Shown here: in pieces, positions 51,010-59,853 of the stretch
Numbering within the stretch: the stretch's first letter is position 1
How the letters are laid out: each line of letters starts with the position of its first letter
From: Gemmatimonadota bacterium
GTDB lineage: Bacteria; JAAXHH01
Direction of reading: 5' to 3'
NCBI GenBank assembly: GCA_026705925.1
Contig: JAPOZT010000026.1
Span: 1 to 64,000, forward strand
Length of the DNA stretch: 64,000 bases
The notes under the pieces: model-generated
Databases searched by the model: none
The model's input: the letters and a program-made list of their open reading frames with translations, nothing else
What the model was told of the DNA's origin: nothing
Made by a program: the position numbers and the translations under genes

Positions 51010-51816
51010 TCATACGGTTAACGTGACCACATCCCTCTGGGCCACGTCCTTGACCTCCGTGAAGGAGGCCAGGGCCATCAGTTCGTTGGTCTCGGGCGAA
51101 AGCCGGGCCTTCAGCGTGTCCGTCGTCCACGGTCCGCCGCCGCTGTACTGGGGCGCGTAACGCAGCACGAGCACGATACGCTTCCGATCGGTCGGCTTCC
51201 ACCGGAGAGTACCGTGCGTGAGCAACTCGGATATGATCACCGCGTCGCCCGCCCTGGGCGTGACGTTGATCGTGCCGGGCGGCGCATCGTCTTCCAGGTC
51301 GCCCCCGTCGAAGACCGTATCGGGTCGGTCGAAATTGCACTTGTGGGACCCGGGTACGACCACGAGCCCGCCGTCGCCGGGATTCACGTCGGTAAGATAG
51401 ATGAATACGACGAAATCATCGCAGTAGATGCGGCCGTCCCGGCATTCGTAACGTGTACTCTGCCAACCGTAGGCCTCGCGCGCACAGTGGAGCGATCCAG
51501 GATCGACGACACCTCCGGGCTGGTTTACGAGCATGGACCCCCGGACGAAACGGGGTTTGCCGGACGTGAACTCCTTTATAATGGGCCAGTAGCTCGGTTG
51601 GAAGACCAGCCGCTCCAGTGCCTTGTCGAAGGCGAATCCGTTGTCGTAAATACGGCCATCCCTGCTTCCAAAGTCCGGCGGGAGATCTTCGGCGGGCGTC
51701 TGTATATACCGCTCCGCGGCGTCAAGTGCCCCGGCGAGCGCCGGTTCCCCGAGGGCGCCTTCCAGGTGCAGAAAGCCGGTCAGGTCGAACAGGTACCTTT
51801 GCGTTTCGGTCATCAT
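51010..51816 (-). CDS. PhyH-family Fe(II)/2-oxoglutarate oxygenase with HxA in place of HxD
   Basis: A 268-residue PhyH-fold protein. The distal His201 in ISELLTHGTLRW, VVVPGSHKCNF and the R..R following it are present, but the proximal motif is H110-C-A112 in SLHCAREAYGW; the carboxylate position carries Ala, exactly as in SyrB2-type halogenases. GDGGLVVVPGSHK and the HGT...W end relate it to the HxG pair at 8144-9615. It follows the glycerate 2-kinase gene by 24 nt on the same strand. Two adjacent start codons (51816, 51813) are possible. Confidence 0.86.
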   Translation of the reverse strand: MMTETQRYLFDLTGFLHLEGALGEPALAGALDAAERYIQTPAEDLPPDFGSRDGRIYDNGFAFDKALERLVFQPSYWPIIKEFTSGKPRFVRGSMLVNQPGGVVDPGSLHCAREAYGWQSTRYECRDGRIYCDDFVVFIYLTDVNPGDGGLVVVPGSHKCNFDRPDTVFDGGDLEDDAPPGTINVTPRAGDAVIISELLTHGTLRWKPTDRKRIVLVLRYAPQYSGGGPWTTDTLKARLSPETNELMALASFTEVKDVAQRDVVTLTV

Positions 51817-51840
51817 GGTGGATTCCAGTTTTTGGCGTCC

Positions 51841-53169
51841 TCAACCCACGAGCAACAGTCGCAGGTCCATGACATTGGTATGAGTAGGACCGGTCATGAC
51901 GAGGTCACCCAGCGGTTCGAAAAAGTGATAGGCGTCGTTCTGGTCCATGCAGGCGTCGGCGTCCAGGCCCATTTCGGCAGCCCGGAGCAGCGTACGGCCG
52001 TCCGCCACCGCGCCCGCGGCGTCGGTCGGACCGTCCGTTCCGTCCGTTCCGGCGCTGAACACGACGGTTCGTTCCAGTCCCTCGATGTCGGCAACGGTGG
52101 CCAGCACGAATTCCTGGTTCCGTCCGCCCTTACCGCCGCCCTTGAGCGTGACCGTGGTCTCGCCGCCCGAGATAACGCACGCCGGGCGCCGGACCGGATC
52201 GCCGTACCCTTCGATCTCCCGGGCCATGGCGGCGTAGACACGGGCGACCTCGCGGGTCTCGCCGTCGATCGAACTGGACAGCACGAGCGGGTTGTAGCCT
52301 CTCTTTTCCGCCTCGATCCGGGCGGCATCAAGCGCCTGCCGGTTGTTGGCGACCATGACCGTCTGTGTACGACCGAAGACCGTATCACCGGGACCCGGCG
52401 TTTCGGGTTCGGTTCCCTTCGACCCCGCTTCCAGGTGGCCCGTCACCGATGCGGGCAGTCTATTTCGCAGACCGTACTTTTCGAGAATCGACCGGCAATC
52501 GGCATAGGTGCTTTCATCCGGCACCGTGGGCCCCGATGCGATGACGTCGAGCGGGTCCCCGATGACGTCCGAAAGGACCAGGCTCACCAACCGCGCGGGC
52601 GAGGCCAGCCTGGCCAACTGTCCACCCTTCACCCGCGAGATATGCTTGCGAACCGTGTTGGTCTCGTTGATCGTCGCGCCGCACTGCAGCAGTAGTTCCG
52701 TGACCGCCTGTTTCTCCTGCAGCGTCACCCCTTCTGCAGGCAGTGGCAGGAGTGCGGATCCCCCGCCCGAAAGCAGGCAGAACACCAGGTCGTCTTCTCC
52801 AAGGGGCGCCAGAAGCTCAACGATTTTCTGCGTTCCGGACACGCCCGCCGCGTCGGGTATGGGATGGCCCGCTTCGACCACCTCCACGCGCCGCAACGGC
52901 GTCGTATGACCGTACTTGACGTTGACTCTGCCCCCGGTAAGCAGGTCGCCGAGTAACGATTCCATGGCGCCGGCCATCACGGAACCTGCCTTGCCGGCAC
53001 CGACGACGTAGACGTTTTCGAACCGGCCCAGGTCGTAGCCGCGGCCGTCGATCGTCAACCGGTTCCCTTCAAGTACGACATGGCGCCGTATAGCCACCGC
53101 TGGATCTACGGCTTGAAGGGCCGCTTCGAATATGCACCTTGCGTCTTTGCGAAGGGCGGCAGTGGACAT
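51841..53169 (-). CDS. Glycerate 2-kinase (GckA/MOFRL family)
   Basis: A 442-residue glycerate kinase of the GckA (DUF4147 plus MOFRL) type, which makes 2-phosphoglycerate from glycerate at the end of hydroxypyruvate and glyoxylate pathways. Signatures: VVGAGKAGSVMAGAME, VFCLLSGGGSALLPLP, LSDVIGDPLDVIASGPTVPD, and the MOFRL part GGETTVTLKGGGKGGRNQEF followed by SAGTDGTDGPTDAAGA. The ATG at 53169 is preceded by AGGAC very close, so the start is approximate. It is 24 nt from the PhyH gene downstream. Confidence 0.92.
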   Translation of the reverse strand: MSTAALRKDARCIFEAALQAVDPAVAIRRHVVLEGNRLTIDGRGYDLGRFENVYVVGAGKAGSVMAGAMESLLGDLLTGGRVNVKYGHTTPLRRVEVVEAGHPIPDAAGVSGTQKIVELLAPLGEDDLVFCLLSGGGSALLPLPAEGVTLQEKQAVTELLLQCGATINETNTVRKHISRVKGGQLARLASPARLVSLVLSDVIGDPLDVIASGPTVPDESTYADCRSILEKYGLRNRLPASVTGHLEAGSKGTEPETPGPGDTVFGRTQTVMVANNRQALDAARIEAEKRGYNPLVLSSSIDGETREVARVYAAMAREIEGYGDPVRRPACVISGGETTVTLKGGGKGGRNQEFVLATVADIEGLERTVVFSAGTDGTDGPTDAAGAVADGRTLLRAAEMGLDADACMDQNDAYHFFEPLGDLVMTGPTHTNVMDLRLLLVG

Positions 53170-53271
53170 GTCCTGTAGTCGTGGAAAGCGCTGCGGGCTT
53201 CGGATCATGCAAAACGGGCGCACCGCCCGCCGGCCGGCACGCCCATTCGACAAGCCTGCTGTTCCGTTGTC

Positions 53272-53502
53272 CTATGACCGGTCCAATTCCTTTGTCGGCG
53301 GAGGCTTTCGCGGGGGCGGTTCCTTCTCGTCGATGTCGATGGCGCGCTGGATTTCCGTATTCGCATTGTTCACGACCCGCTTGAACTCCCGCACGCCCTT
53401 GCCCAGCCCTCTCGCCAGGGCCGGAATACGGTCCGCGCCGAACAGGAGCAGGACGATCAGGAAGATCACCATCAGTTCCTGCATGCCGATATCACCGATC
53501 AT
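53272..53502 (-). CDS. tatA: Twin-arginine translocase subunit TatA/E
   Basis: A 76-residue TatA-type subunit: a single N-terminal membrane helix (MQELMVIFLIVLLLFGADRIP) with the FGxxxxP hinge, then an amphipathic helix (LARGLGKGVREFKRVVNNAN) and a short Pro/Glu-rich tail. The ATG at 53502 has GGAG about 9 nt upstream; an in-frame extension to 53676 does not look like TatA. It pairs functionally with the distant TatC (29061). Confidence 0.9.
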   Translation of the reverse strand: MIGDIGMQELMVIFLIVLLLFGADRIPALARGLGKGVREFKRVVNNANTEIQRAIDIDEKEPPPRKPPPTKELDRS

Positions 53503-53817
53503 GCCGTTAAACTCCCGGAATGAGCGTAAGAATGCCCGCTTGCCCGGACAGACCGCGTTGCGCGGCCTTCCGATAGTAAAGCCGGATGCGGAAAATGTAC
53601 AGGACGGGCTGAAACCGGGCAAGCGATTTATGCGGAACTGCCGCGCGCAGGGGCCGCGCGCAAGTGCCGCGCGCAAGGGCCTCGCCGGTCGGTCTCCCAG
53701 TCCTCCCTTGACGTCCGGCCCAGTGCGGATCAGTATACACGGATACAGACCGTGGGCCGGTTACGCGGATCGTGAGCCGGCTACGCGGACCGTGGATATG
53801 CGCATCGGAGGGGCCGG
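53503..53817. other. Intergenic region with short tandem repeats
   Basis: About 315 nt. It contains three copies of a 13-nt unit (ccgcgcgcaaggg-type, 53641-53679) and two copies of a 20-nt unit (cgtgagccggctacgcggac-type, 53751-53790). No gene or RNA is evident; a promoter for the gene at 53818 and one for tatA must lie here, but neither is clear. Confidence 0.5.
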
Positions 53818-54453
53818 ATGGGCAGGCCGATCGTCAACCCGGGCAGGCTGTACTGGACGGGCCAGCACTGGATCAATTATTTGCGACCCCCGGATGCCGG
53901 AGAGAACAGTGCGATGGTCAGCCTCTGGCATACGCACTTCAGTTCGGCCGGCGAAGGGACCGTGGCCTATGTGCTGATCGAGCATGAATCCCCGTATTAC
54001 AGGATTTGTACCGACAACCCGGAACTGGCCGCGTTCATTGGAAACTGGATGAGCGGCCGGGGCGGCATGTACGACATGGAACTGGACGTGGTGCCGGCTG
54101 TTTTCTCGCGGAGCGGCAACGTGCTCGAAGCGCCCGCGTGGACGATCGAAACAGCGGATGATCTGGTCATCGCCCGCTGGGACGGCCTGCAGCCCCCCGA
54201 ACTGCTCGAAGCGCCCGGTCCGGGACTCAGGGAGGGATGGGACGTCTTCTCCTGCCTGTTCTTTGCCCGGTCCGCCCAGATCATGTTCAACGGCCACATG
54301 ATCCCGGGCGAACCCTATCCGGTCGATATCTGGAAGCCCAGTCTCGGCGGCCAGCGCAGCTCCTGCGTGTTCGCGCTGTCCGAGACCTTCATTGAAGCGT
54401 CCGGTCAGCCTGGTCAGAACGAAGGAACGCCCATCCCGCGAAGGCGGCGATGA
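53818..54453 (+). CDS. Protein of unknown function (211 residues)
   Basis: A soluble protein without signal peptide or transmembrane helix. It has an organised globular look with segments MGRPIVNPGRLYWTGQHWINYL, SLWHTHFSSAGEGTVAYVLIE, and DIWKPSLGGQRSSCVFALSE. A GGAGGGG lies 4 nt before the ATG. The 3' end overlaps the HupE/UreJ gene on the other strand by 65 nt, so the two transcripts are antisense there. I do not recognise the family. Confidence 0.65.
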   Translation: MGRPIVNPGRLYWTGQHWINYLRPPDAGENSAMVSLWHTHFSSAGEGTVAYVLIEHESPYYRICTDNPELAAFIGNWMSGRGGMYDMELDVVPAVFSRSGNVLEAPAWTIETADDLVIARWDGLQPPELLEAPGPGLREGWDVFSCLFFARSAQIMFNGHMIPGEPYPVDIWKPSLGGQRSSCVFALSETFIEASGQPGQNEGTPIPRRRR

Positions 54454-55885
54454 CCAACATCAGTACCAGGAGTCCCGCCACCCCGTACAGCGCGCCGTCC
54501 GGCGTCGTGGCCAGTACATCGAATTCCCACAGAATGGTGCCCCGTTCCAACAGCCAGTGCCAGGCCGTATGGCCCGCGAGGACCGAGAGGATGACCGCGC
54601 CGATCCGCCTGGGTTGCCCGGTCCACCCGGTCCGTCCGGCCTGTCCAATCTGCCCGGCCTGCCCACTTTGCCCGGCCTGCTCACTTTGCCCGCCCCGCCC
54701 ACTCTGTCCGGGCTGCTCTCCCGGAAGGTATCTGAAGAGTAACCGCAGTATCGGGACACAGACCAGGATCACCAGCAGCTGACCGATCTCGACCCCCACG
54801 TTGAACGCCAGCAGCGAGACCGCCAGGTGGTCACCGCCGAAAGGCAGCATGTCCCGCAGAGCGTAGGCGAAACCGAACCCGTGCACAAGACCGAACCCGA
54901 ATACGGCCATCCAGCGCCGGCGCAGGCCGGGCGACACGATGTTCTCCAGCGCCATGTAGACGATGGAGGCGGCGATCACCGTTTCCACGAGGGGTACGAA
55001 CCAGAGGGCGGCGGGCGTCAGGCCCAGGGTGGCAGCGACCAGCGTGACCGAGTGCGCGACCGTAAAGGCGGTAACGAGGATCACGAGTACGCGCAGGCGC
55101 TGGAAGGGGATGATCAGGCACAGCAGGAACAGCAGATGGTCCATGCCGTCGAGGATGTGGGTAAAACCGAGCTGCACGAAACGAAACGCGGCCTGGTGCC
55201 AGCGGGGATCGAGAACGACAAGGCCCGGATTCCCGGTATACTGGTAGAGACGTTCGTCCCCTGAAACGGGCAGGAAGCGCAGTACGGTCGAGACCCGCAA
55301 CCCCAGCCTCTCGAGACCGGGGAGGATCGAAAACTCCGAACGATCCGACGTGATCCGGTACTCGAAGAGCACATCCAGCATCACCTGCTGCCAGAAGAGC
55401 TGTGTACCGGCCGGAAGCGGCGGTCCCCGGGTGGAAGCCAGCGCGGTATCGTACGCGTCAAATGATCGATCGGATGGCAGGGAGGCCCGGATGGCCACCA
55501 GTTCGGGCACGGCCAGGCGCGTGCCGTCTTCGTAGATCGACACCTCCTGTCCGAGCCACAGCATGGCGGCGTCCCTCAGGGATTCGTCGGCTCGGGACAG
55601 ATCGAGGTAGCCGGGGCCGGTCAGGGGAAAGGTGACGTCGAGCATGGCCTCGAGGGGGACCCGTACGAGCATCCTGAGGCGCTGGCCTTCCGGCTTGATG
55701 AAAGCGCGAACCGTGATGTCGGAGGGGATGTCGTGGCCGAATGCGCCGCTTGGCGGCACGGCTGCCGCGAGTCCGGCTATAGCAAGCGAGAGAAGGACGC
55801 GGACGGCAACGCGGCCGGTCGCCGTCCGTCGTCCCGCAAGAGGAGAGACCCGATCCGTCGTGCCTACCGGGATGCGGAGGGCCAT
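54389..55885 (-). CDS. HupE/UreJ-family membrane protein
   Basis: A 498-residue protein: N-terminal signal region (RVLLSLAIAGLAAAVPPSGAFG), a periplasmic beta-rich part (about 50-225), then about seven helices with the HupE/UreJ motifs GFTHILDGMDHLLFLLCLI, VAHSVTLVAATLGL and VHGFGFAYALRDM. Relatives are metal-related permeases (nickel or cobalt); large versions of this kind are of unknown cargo. Between the last helices it has an inserted low-complexity repeat (GQSGQAGQIGQAGRTG, 9-bp period, about 54607-54716). Overlaps the propeller lipoprotein gene upstream by 22 nt, and the gene at 53818 by 65 nt on the opposite strand. Confidence 0.85.
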   Translation of the reverse strand: MALRIPVGTTDRVSPLAGRRTATGRVAVRVLLSLAIAGLAAAVPPSGAFGHDIPSDITVRAFIKPEGQRLRMLVRVPLEAMLDVTFPLTGPGYLDLSRADESLRDAAMLWLGQEVSIYEDGTRLAVPELVAIRASLPSDRSFDAYDTALASTRGPPLPAGTQLFWQQVMLDVLFEYRITSDRSEFSILPGLERLGLRVSTVLRFLPVSGDERLYQYTGNPGLVVLDPRWHQAAFRFVQLGFTHILDGMDHLLFLLCLIIPFQRLRVLVILVTAFTVAHSVTLVAATLGLTPAALWFVPLVETVIAASIVYMALENIVSPGLRRRWMAVFGFGLVHGFGFAYALRDMLPFGGDHLAVSLLAFNVGVEIGQLLVILVCVPILRLLFRYLPGEQPGQSGRGGQSEQAGQSGQAGQIGQAGRTGWTGQPRRIGAVILSVLAGHTAWHWLLERGTILWEFDVLATTPDGALYGVAGLLVLMLVIAAFAGWAFLRSDQADRTLQ

Positions 55886-57099
55886 ATCACGCCCTGGTCC
55901 TGCTGCTCGACCGGGCCCTCACCCATGTAGGTGAACTTCTGCACGCGCTTGCCTTCGTAGGTCTCCGTGGTGTAGATGTTTCCCTTCGAATCGGTCGCGA
56001 TGCTGTGGGTGCCGAAGAACTGGCCCGGCTGGCGGCCGCCGTCTCCGAACGTGGTCAGCACTTCCATCGTCTCCCGCAACAGCACGTACACCTTCATGTT
56101 CTGGCCGTCCGCCACGTACAGGTATTTCTGGTCCGCATCCTTCGAAAAGGCGACGTCCCAGGTCGACCCGGCGCCCAGCGTGTTGCCGGAGAGGACTTTC
56201 TCCATCACGAAGGTTCCGTCCGTCCGGAAAACCTGGATACGGTTGTTGGGACGGTCGCAGACGTATACGTGACCGTCGTTCGAGGGATCGGCCGCATGGA
56301 CGGGATTGCGGAATTGCTGGGCCGGCGGCGCTTCGGGATCGTATCTCCCTATATTGGCGTCATCCGGCTCGTTGCCGTAGGCGCCCCAGTACCGCTTCAG
56401 GGCCCCGGTCTCGATGTCGAGGACCGCGACGCGCTTGTTCAGGTAACCGTCGGCCACATAGGCTTCGTTCGTGGAGGCATCGAAGGAGATCTTGGCCACA
56501 CGACCGAAATTCCCTGGATCCATGCTGTTGCCGCTCCACGCCGGATCGGCCTCGTCGAAGCCATCGGCCCTTCGTGCGCCCGGTTCGCCGAACTGCTTCA
56601 GGAAGGTGCCGTCCTGGGCGAAAACCAGGATGTGGGCGTCGTCGCCCCCGTTGCCGCCGATCCAGAGATTACCCATCGGGTCGACGGTGATCCCGTGATT
56701 CGAACCCGGCCAGTCGTATCCTTCTCCCGGTCCGCCCCAATGGTTCAACAGATCGCCCTCGGGACTGAACTGGAGTACCGGCGGGGCGGGAATGCAGCAT
56801 TCGGCCACGGGCGGGTCTTGCGCGGCGCCCAGTTCCGTGCTCGGGTTGCCGTTTCCGCGGTGTATGATCCAGATGTTGTCGTTGGCGTCGACGGTTACGC
56901 CGATGGCGGAACCCAGGATCCAGTGGTTGGGCAGCGGCTTGGGCCACAGGGGGTCCACCTCGAACATCGGCGCCATCACCGCATCGGCGTCAGCCGTCTG
57001 CTCGGCCACTTCCATGTCCGCACACGCGACCGCCAGAAACGCTATTCCTGCCGCGGTCAGGGCGGCCGTGGCCATGGGTATGAAGGACCTTCGAATCAT
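55864..57099 (-). CDS. Six-bladed beta-propeller (NHL-repeat) lipoprotein
   Basis: A 411-residue protein with a lipoprotein signal (MIRRSFIPMATAALTAAGIAFLAVAC, lipobox AVAC at C26) and repeated NHL-type blades (GITVDPMGNLWIGGNGGDD, YVCDRPNNRIQVFRTDG, SIATDSKGNIYTTETYEGKRVQKF). Proteins of this shape in the peptidyl-alpha-hydroxyglycine lyase or SMP-30/NHL groups are exported hydrolases or binding proteins, and a copper- or calcium-binding role is sometimes assumed. The ATG has AGGA upstream. Overlaps the HupE/UreJ start by 22 nt. Confidence 0.88.
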   Translation of the reverse strand: MIRRSFIPMATAALTAAGIAFLAVACADMEVAEQTADADAVMAPMFEVDPLWPKPLPNHWILGSAIGVTVDANDNIWIIHRGNGNPSTELGAAQDPPVAECCIPAPPVLQFSPEGDLLNHWGGPGEGYDWPGSNHGITVDPMGNLWIGGNGGDDAHILVFAQDGTFLKQFGEPGARRADGFDEADPAWSGNSMDPGNFGRVAKISFDASTNEAYVADGYLNKRVAVLDIETGALKRYWGAYGNEPDDANIGRYDPEAPPAQQFRNPVHAADPSNDGHVYVCDRPNNRIQVFRTDGTFVMEKVLSGNTLGAGSTWDVAFSKDADQKYLYVADGQNMKVYVLLRETMEVLTTFGDGGRQPGQFFGTHSIATDSKGNIYTTETYEGKRVQKFTYMGEGPVEQQDQGVIWPSASR

Positions 57100-57364
57100 G
57101 ATTCCTCCCGGGTATCTCCTGCGCTCATTCCGCGTTACGCCAGCCCACGCCCTTCATCGGTTATTCGCTTGAAGTCCGGCCGCATGGCCGGCGCGATACG
57201 ACGGGCGGTCTGGTATGGCGGCAGTCTGCCTGCAGGCGAAGATGGAAAGTTCGTACCTTTCACGGTCTGCATCGGTTGTCGGTATAGGGCGAAGTTACCC
57301 CGTGCCCCAAGGGTGGTCAAGCGAATATTCGCCGATTGCGATCGCGGGGCCGGTCATTTATAGA

Positions 57365-57393
57365 TCGACAAACACGCGGCGGGATTCTATAAT
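57365..57393 (+). promoter_or_regulatory. Predicted sigma-70-type promoter before the aminotransferase gene
   Basis: TCGACA (57365-57370; one mismatch to TTGACA), a 17-nt spacer, and a perfect TATAAT (57388-57393). The expected transcription start near 57400 makes GTG 57398 an unlikely start and favours an internal ATG for the gene. Confidence 0.65.
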
Positions 57394-57433
57394 TTAAGTG
57401 ATCCTGAAAATGCAACCCATCGGAACCGGAACC

Positions 57434-58942
57434 ATGCACGCAAAAGCGCCCTGGGACATGTCGGTCAACCGCAGGATACTCGAAATGGAGTACGCCGTAC
57501 GGGGACCGATTCCCCAACGGGCGGCCGAACTGAAGCAACGGGGAAAACGCATCATCCCGTGCAACCTCGGCAACCCCCAGGCGCTTGGCCAGCAGCCCAT
57601 CTCCTTTTACCGGGAGGTGCTGAGCCTGGTCGAACATCCCGTTCGTATCGAACGCGAGCGGCGACTCAAAGCGTTGTTTAACGGCGGCGCCCTGGACGGA
57701 CCAGGCAGATTGGGTGGACCAGGCGGATTGGGACCGGACGGACCGGGCGGACTGGAACAGGACGACTTCCACTCCGACTACGTGCTCGATCTCAGTGAAC
57801 GCTACCTTGCGCAGATGGAGACCGGCATGGGCGCTTACTCGGACAGCAGCGGACCGCGGTTCATCCGGGAAGCCGTGGCGGATTTCATAGACCGCAGGGA
57901 CGGTGCGGACGATGCGGACCGCGGCACCGTTCCCCGTTCCGACCCGGACCAGGTATTCATCACCAACGGCGCCAGCGAAGCCGTGCGGTACGTCATCGAC
58001 CTGTTGATCGACGACGAATCGGACGGCATCATGATCCCCATTCCCCAGTATCCCCTGTACTCGGCGGCCATCAAGCGTTGCGGCGGCGTGCAGGTCGACT
58101 ATTTCCTCGATGAGGAGTCGGGTTGGGCCCTGGACCGGGACCTGCTGGAATCTTCCCTGGAAGCCGCACGGGGGCGCGGCGTGTCCGTCAAGGCCATCGT
58201 GGTCATCAACCCGGGCAACCCGACCGGCGCGGTGCTGGGCGAAGAGACCGTCAGAGAGGTGGTCGCCTTTGCCGGCGACAACGGCCTGGCCATCATCGCC
58301 GACGAGGTCTACCAGGAGAACGTCTACGGCGGGGACGCGGGGTTCGTATCCATCGCCCGTGTGCTGGGACGAAGCGGTGTGCCGCTGTTCAGCGTGCACA
58401 GCACCTCGAAGGGCTACTACGGCGAGTGCGGCCATCGGGGCGGCTATCTCGAGATCAGGAACGCGCCGCGTGTTCGGAATACCGAACTGTCGTTTACCGA
58501 CCTCGTGCTCAAGCAGGCGTCGGTGAACATCTGTTCGAACACGGTCGGGCAGCTGATGATGTACCTGCTCGTCAATCCGCCGCCCGAGAACGCCGAACCC
58601 TATCGCCGCTTCACGAATGAGCGCAGGACGATCCTCGAAGACCTCCACGAAAAGGCGGTCATGATCAGGTCGGGATTCGATCAGATGGAAGGGGTGTCCT
58701 GTTTCGGGCGAACCGGGGCGATGTACCTCTTCCCCCGGCTGGACCGGCTGCCGGAAGGAACGAACGACTTCGATTACTGCATGGCACTCCTGGAGCGGAC
58801 CGGACTGGTCACGGTCAACGGCGAGGGATTCGGGCAGCGGCCGGGCACCAGTCATCTGAGGATCGCGTTCCTGCCGCCCCGGGAGGTGATCGAGGAAGTC
58901 CTTCCGAAGTGGATCGCGTTCCACAACGCCTATGTAAACTGA
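57434..58942 (+). CDS. Aminotransferase class I/II (alanine aminotransferase-like)
   Basis: A 502-residue fold-type I aminotransferase resembling alanine aminotransferases, which interconvert alanine/2-oxoglutarate and pyruvate/glutamate. Signatures: YAVRGPIPQRAAEL and IPCNLGNPQALGQ at the N-terminus, ITNGASEAVRYVIDLLI, VINPGNPTGAVLGEE, ADEVYQENVY, and the PLP lysine in HSTSKGYYGECGHRGGY. A repeated insert (DGPGRLGGPGGLGPDGPGG, about 57690-57760) lies between conserved regions. GTG 57398 and ATG 57410 are alternative starts; I prefer ATG 57434 because a promoter is immediately upstream. A PhyH gene follows 29 nt downstream. Confidence 0.9.
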   Translation: MHAKAPWDMSVNRRILEMEYAVRGPIPQRAAELKQRGKRIIPCNLGNPQALGQQPISFYREVLSLVEHPVRIERERRLKALFNGGALDGPGRLGGPGGLGPDGPGGLEQDDFHSDYVLDLSERYLAQMETGMGAYSDSSGPRFIREAVADFIDRRDGADDADRGTVPRSDPDQVFITNGASEAVRYVIDLLIDDESDGIMIPIPQYPLYSAAIKRCGGVQVDYFLDEESGWALDRDLLESSLEAARGRGVSVKAIVVINPGNPTGAVLGEETVREVVAFAGDNGLAIIADEVYQENVYGGDAGFVSIARVLGRSGVPLFSVHSTSKGYYGECGHRGGYLEIRNAPRVRNTELSFTDLVLKQASVNICSNTVGQLMMYLLVNPPPENAEPYRRFTNERRTILEDLHEKAVMIRSGFDQMEGVSCFGRTGAMYLFPRLDRLPEGTNDFDYCMALLERTGLVTVNGEGFGQRPGTSHLRIAFLPPREVIEEVLPKWIAFHNAYVN

Positions 58943-58971
58943 CGGGTCGGGTTAATTGACGGGCGGGTTAC

Positions 58972-59853
58972 ATGCTTACGAATAAAGAGAAGTGGCTTTT
59001 CGATCTGCACGGTTATCTCGTCGTGCGCCAGGTCGTCACGTCCGAGGACCTTGATCGCATGATCGCGCGGTGCGACGAATGGCACGGGATGGAAGAGGAA
59101 GAGCTTCCGCCGCCGCTCTGTTCCTATGAGGATCCCGGGAAAAACCCCACGGCCGCGCGGGCCATTCTCCATGCCGAGTATGCCGACCCGGTCTTTGACC
59201 GGCTCGTGCTGAACCTGCCGGTCATGCGCCTGGTGCTCGCCCTGACGAGGGAGCGGCCCCAGCACCTGCTGTCGGCCCTCACAGTGAACCTGCCGGACAG
59301 CGACGAGATCACGCTGCACAACGGCGCTTCCGGGGCGTGGAGGAATCCGGCCAACGACTACCAGGCCGCGGACGGCGAAGTGTTCGCCACCTTCATCAAC
59401 GTGGCCATTTCCCTGGTTGACGTGCCCGAAGGGGCCGGATTCGTGTGCATTCCCGGCAGCCACAAGACCTATTTCGAACGGCCGGAACTCATCGACATCC
59501 GCTCAGGCCCGCCGACGGTCGTCAACGTGCCCATAAACGCGGGGGACGCCGTCGTATTTACCGAAGCCCTCTGCCACGGCGCGCTGCCCTGGCCCTTGCG
59601 CGATCCGCCGCGGCGCACCATGTTCCAAAGGTACTGCACGTCCTACGCGTCCTGGACACCCGGCGCGGGTCCCATCGAGGAGTACCGGCACCTGCTGTCT
59701 GACGGCGTTTGCGAAATGAAACGCCAGGGCGGATTCCAGGGACCGAAGGGCATCGTCGAACGCCTGCTGGACGAAATGACCGCCTGGGAGGCAGCCGGCC
59801 GGCCGGCGGGATGGGAGCGCCGGTTGCAACAGTCCACAGGGAGTCCTGCATGA
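58972..59853 (+). CDS. PhyH-family Fe(II)/2-oxoglutarate oxygenase with HxG in place of HxD
   Basis: A 293-residue PhyH-fold protein. It has CIPGSHKTY, the distal His202 in FTEALCHGALPW (sharing FTEAL.HG with the pair at 8144-9615) and arginines after it, but the proximal motif is H116-N-G118 in TLHNGASGAW. The carboxylate is missing as in halogenases. Its stop overlaps the start of the next gene (ATGA), an enolase-superfamily enzyme. Together with the aminotransferase upstream, this forms an apparent operon. Confidence 0.86.
   Translation: MLTNKEKWLFDLHGYLVVRQVVTSEDLDRMIARCDEWHGMEEEELPPPLCSYEDPGKNPTAARAILHAEYADPVFDRLVLNLPVMRLVLALTRERPQHLLSALTVNLPDSDEITLHNGASGAWRNPANDYQAADGEVFATFINVAISLVDVPEGAGFVCIPGSHKTYFERPELIDIRSGPPTVVNVPINAGDAVVFTEALCHGALPWPLRDPPRRTMFQRYCTSYASWTPGAGPIEEYRHLLSDGVCEMKRQGGFQGPKGIVERLLDEMTAWEAAGRPAGWERRLQQSTGSPA

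Noticed and set aside
48039-51026. Very long plus-strand open frame opposite the FAD/Fe-S dehydrogenase
   Set aside because: It is the antisense shadow of a GC-rich gene with strong family motifs; its translation shows no domain.
57317-58924. 535-codon minus-strand frame opposite the aminotransferase
   Set aside because: The plus strand carries clear aminotransferase motifs; the opposite frame is compositional.
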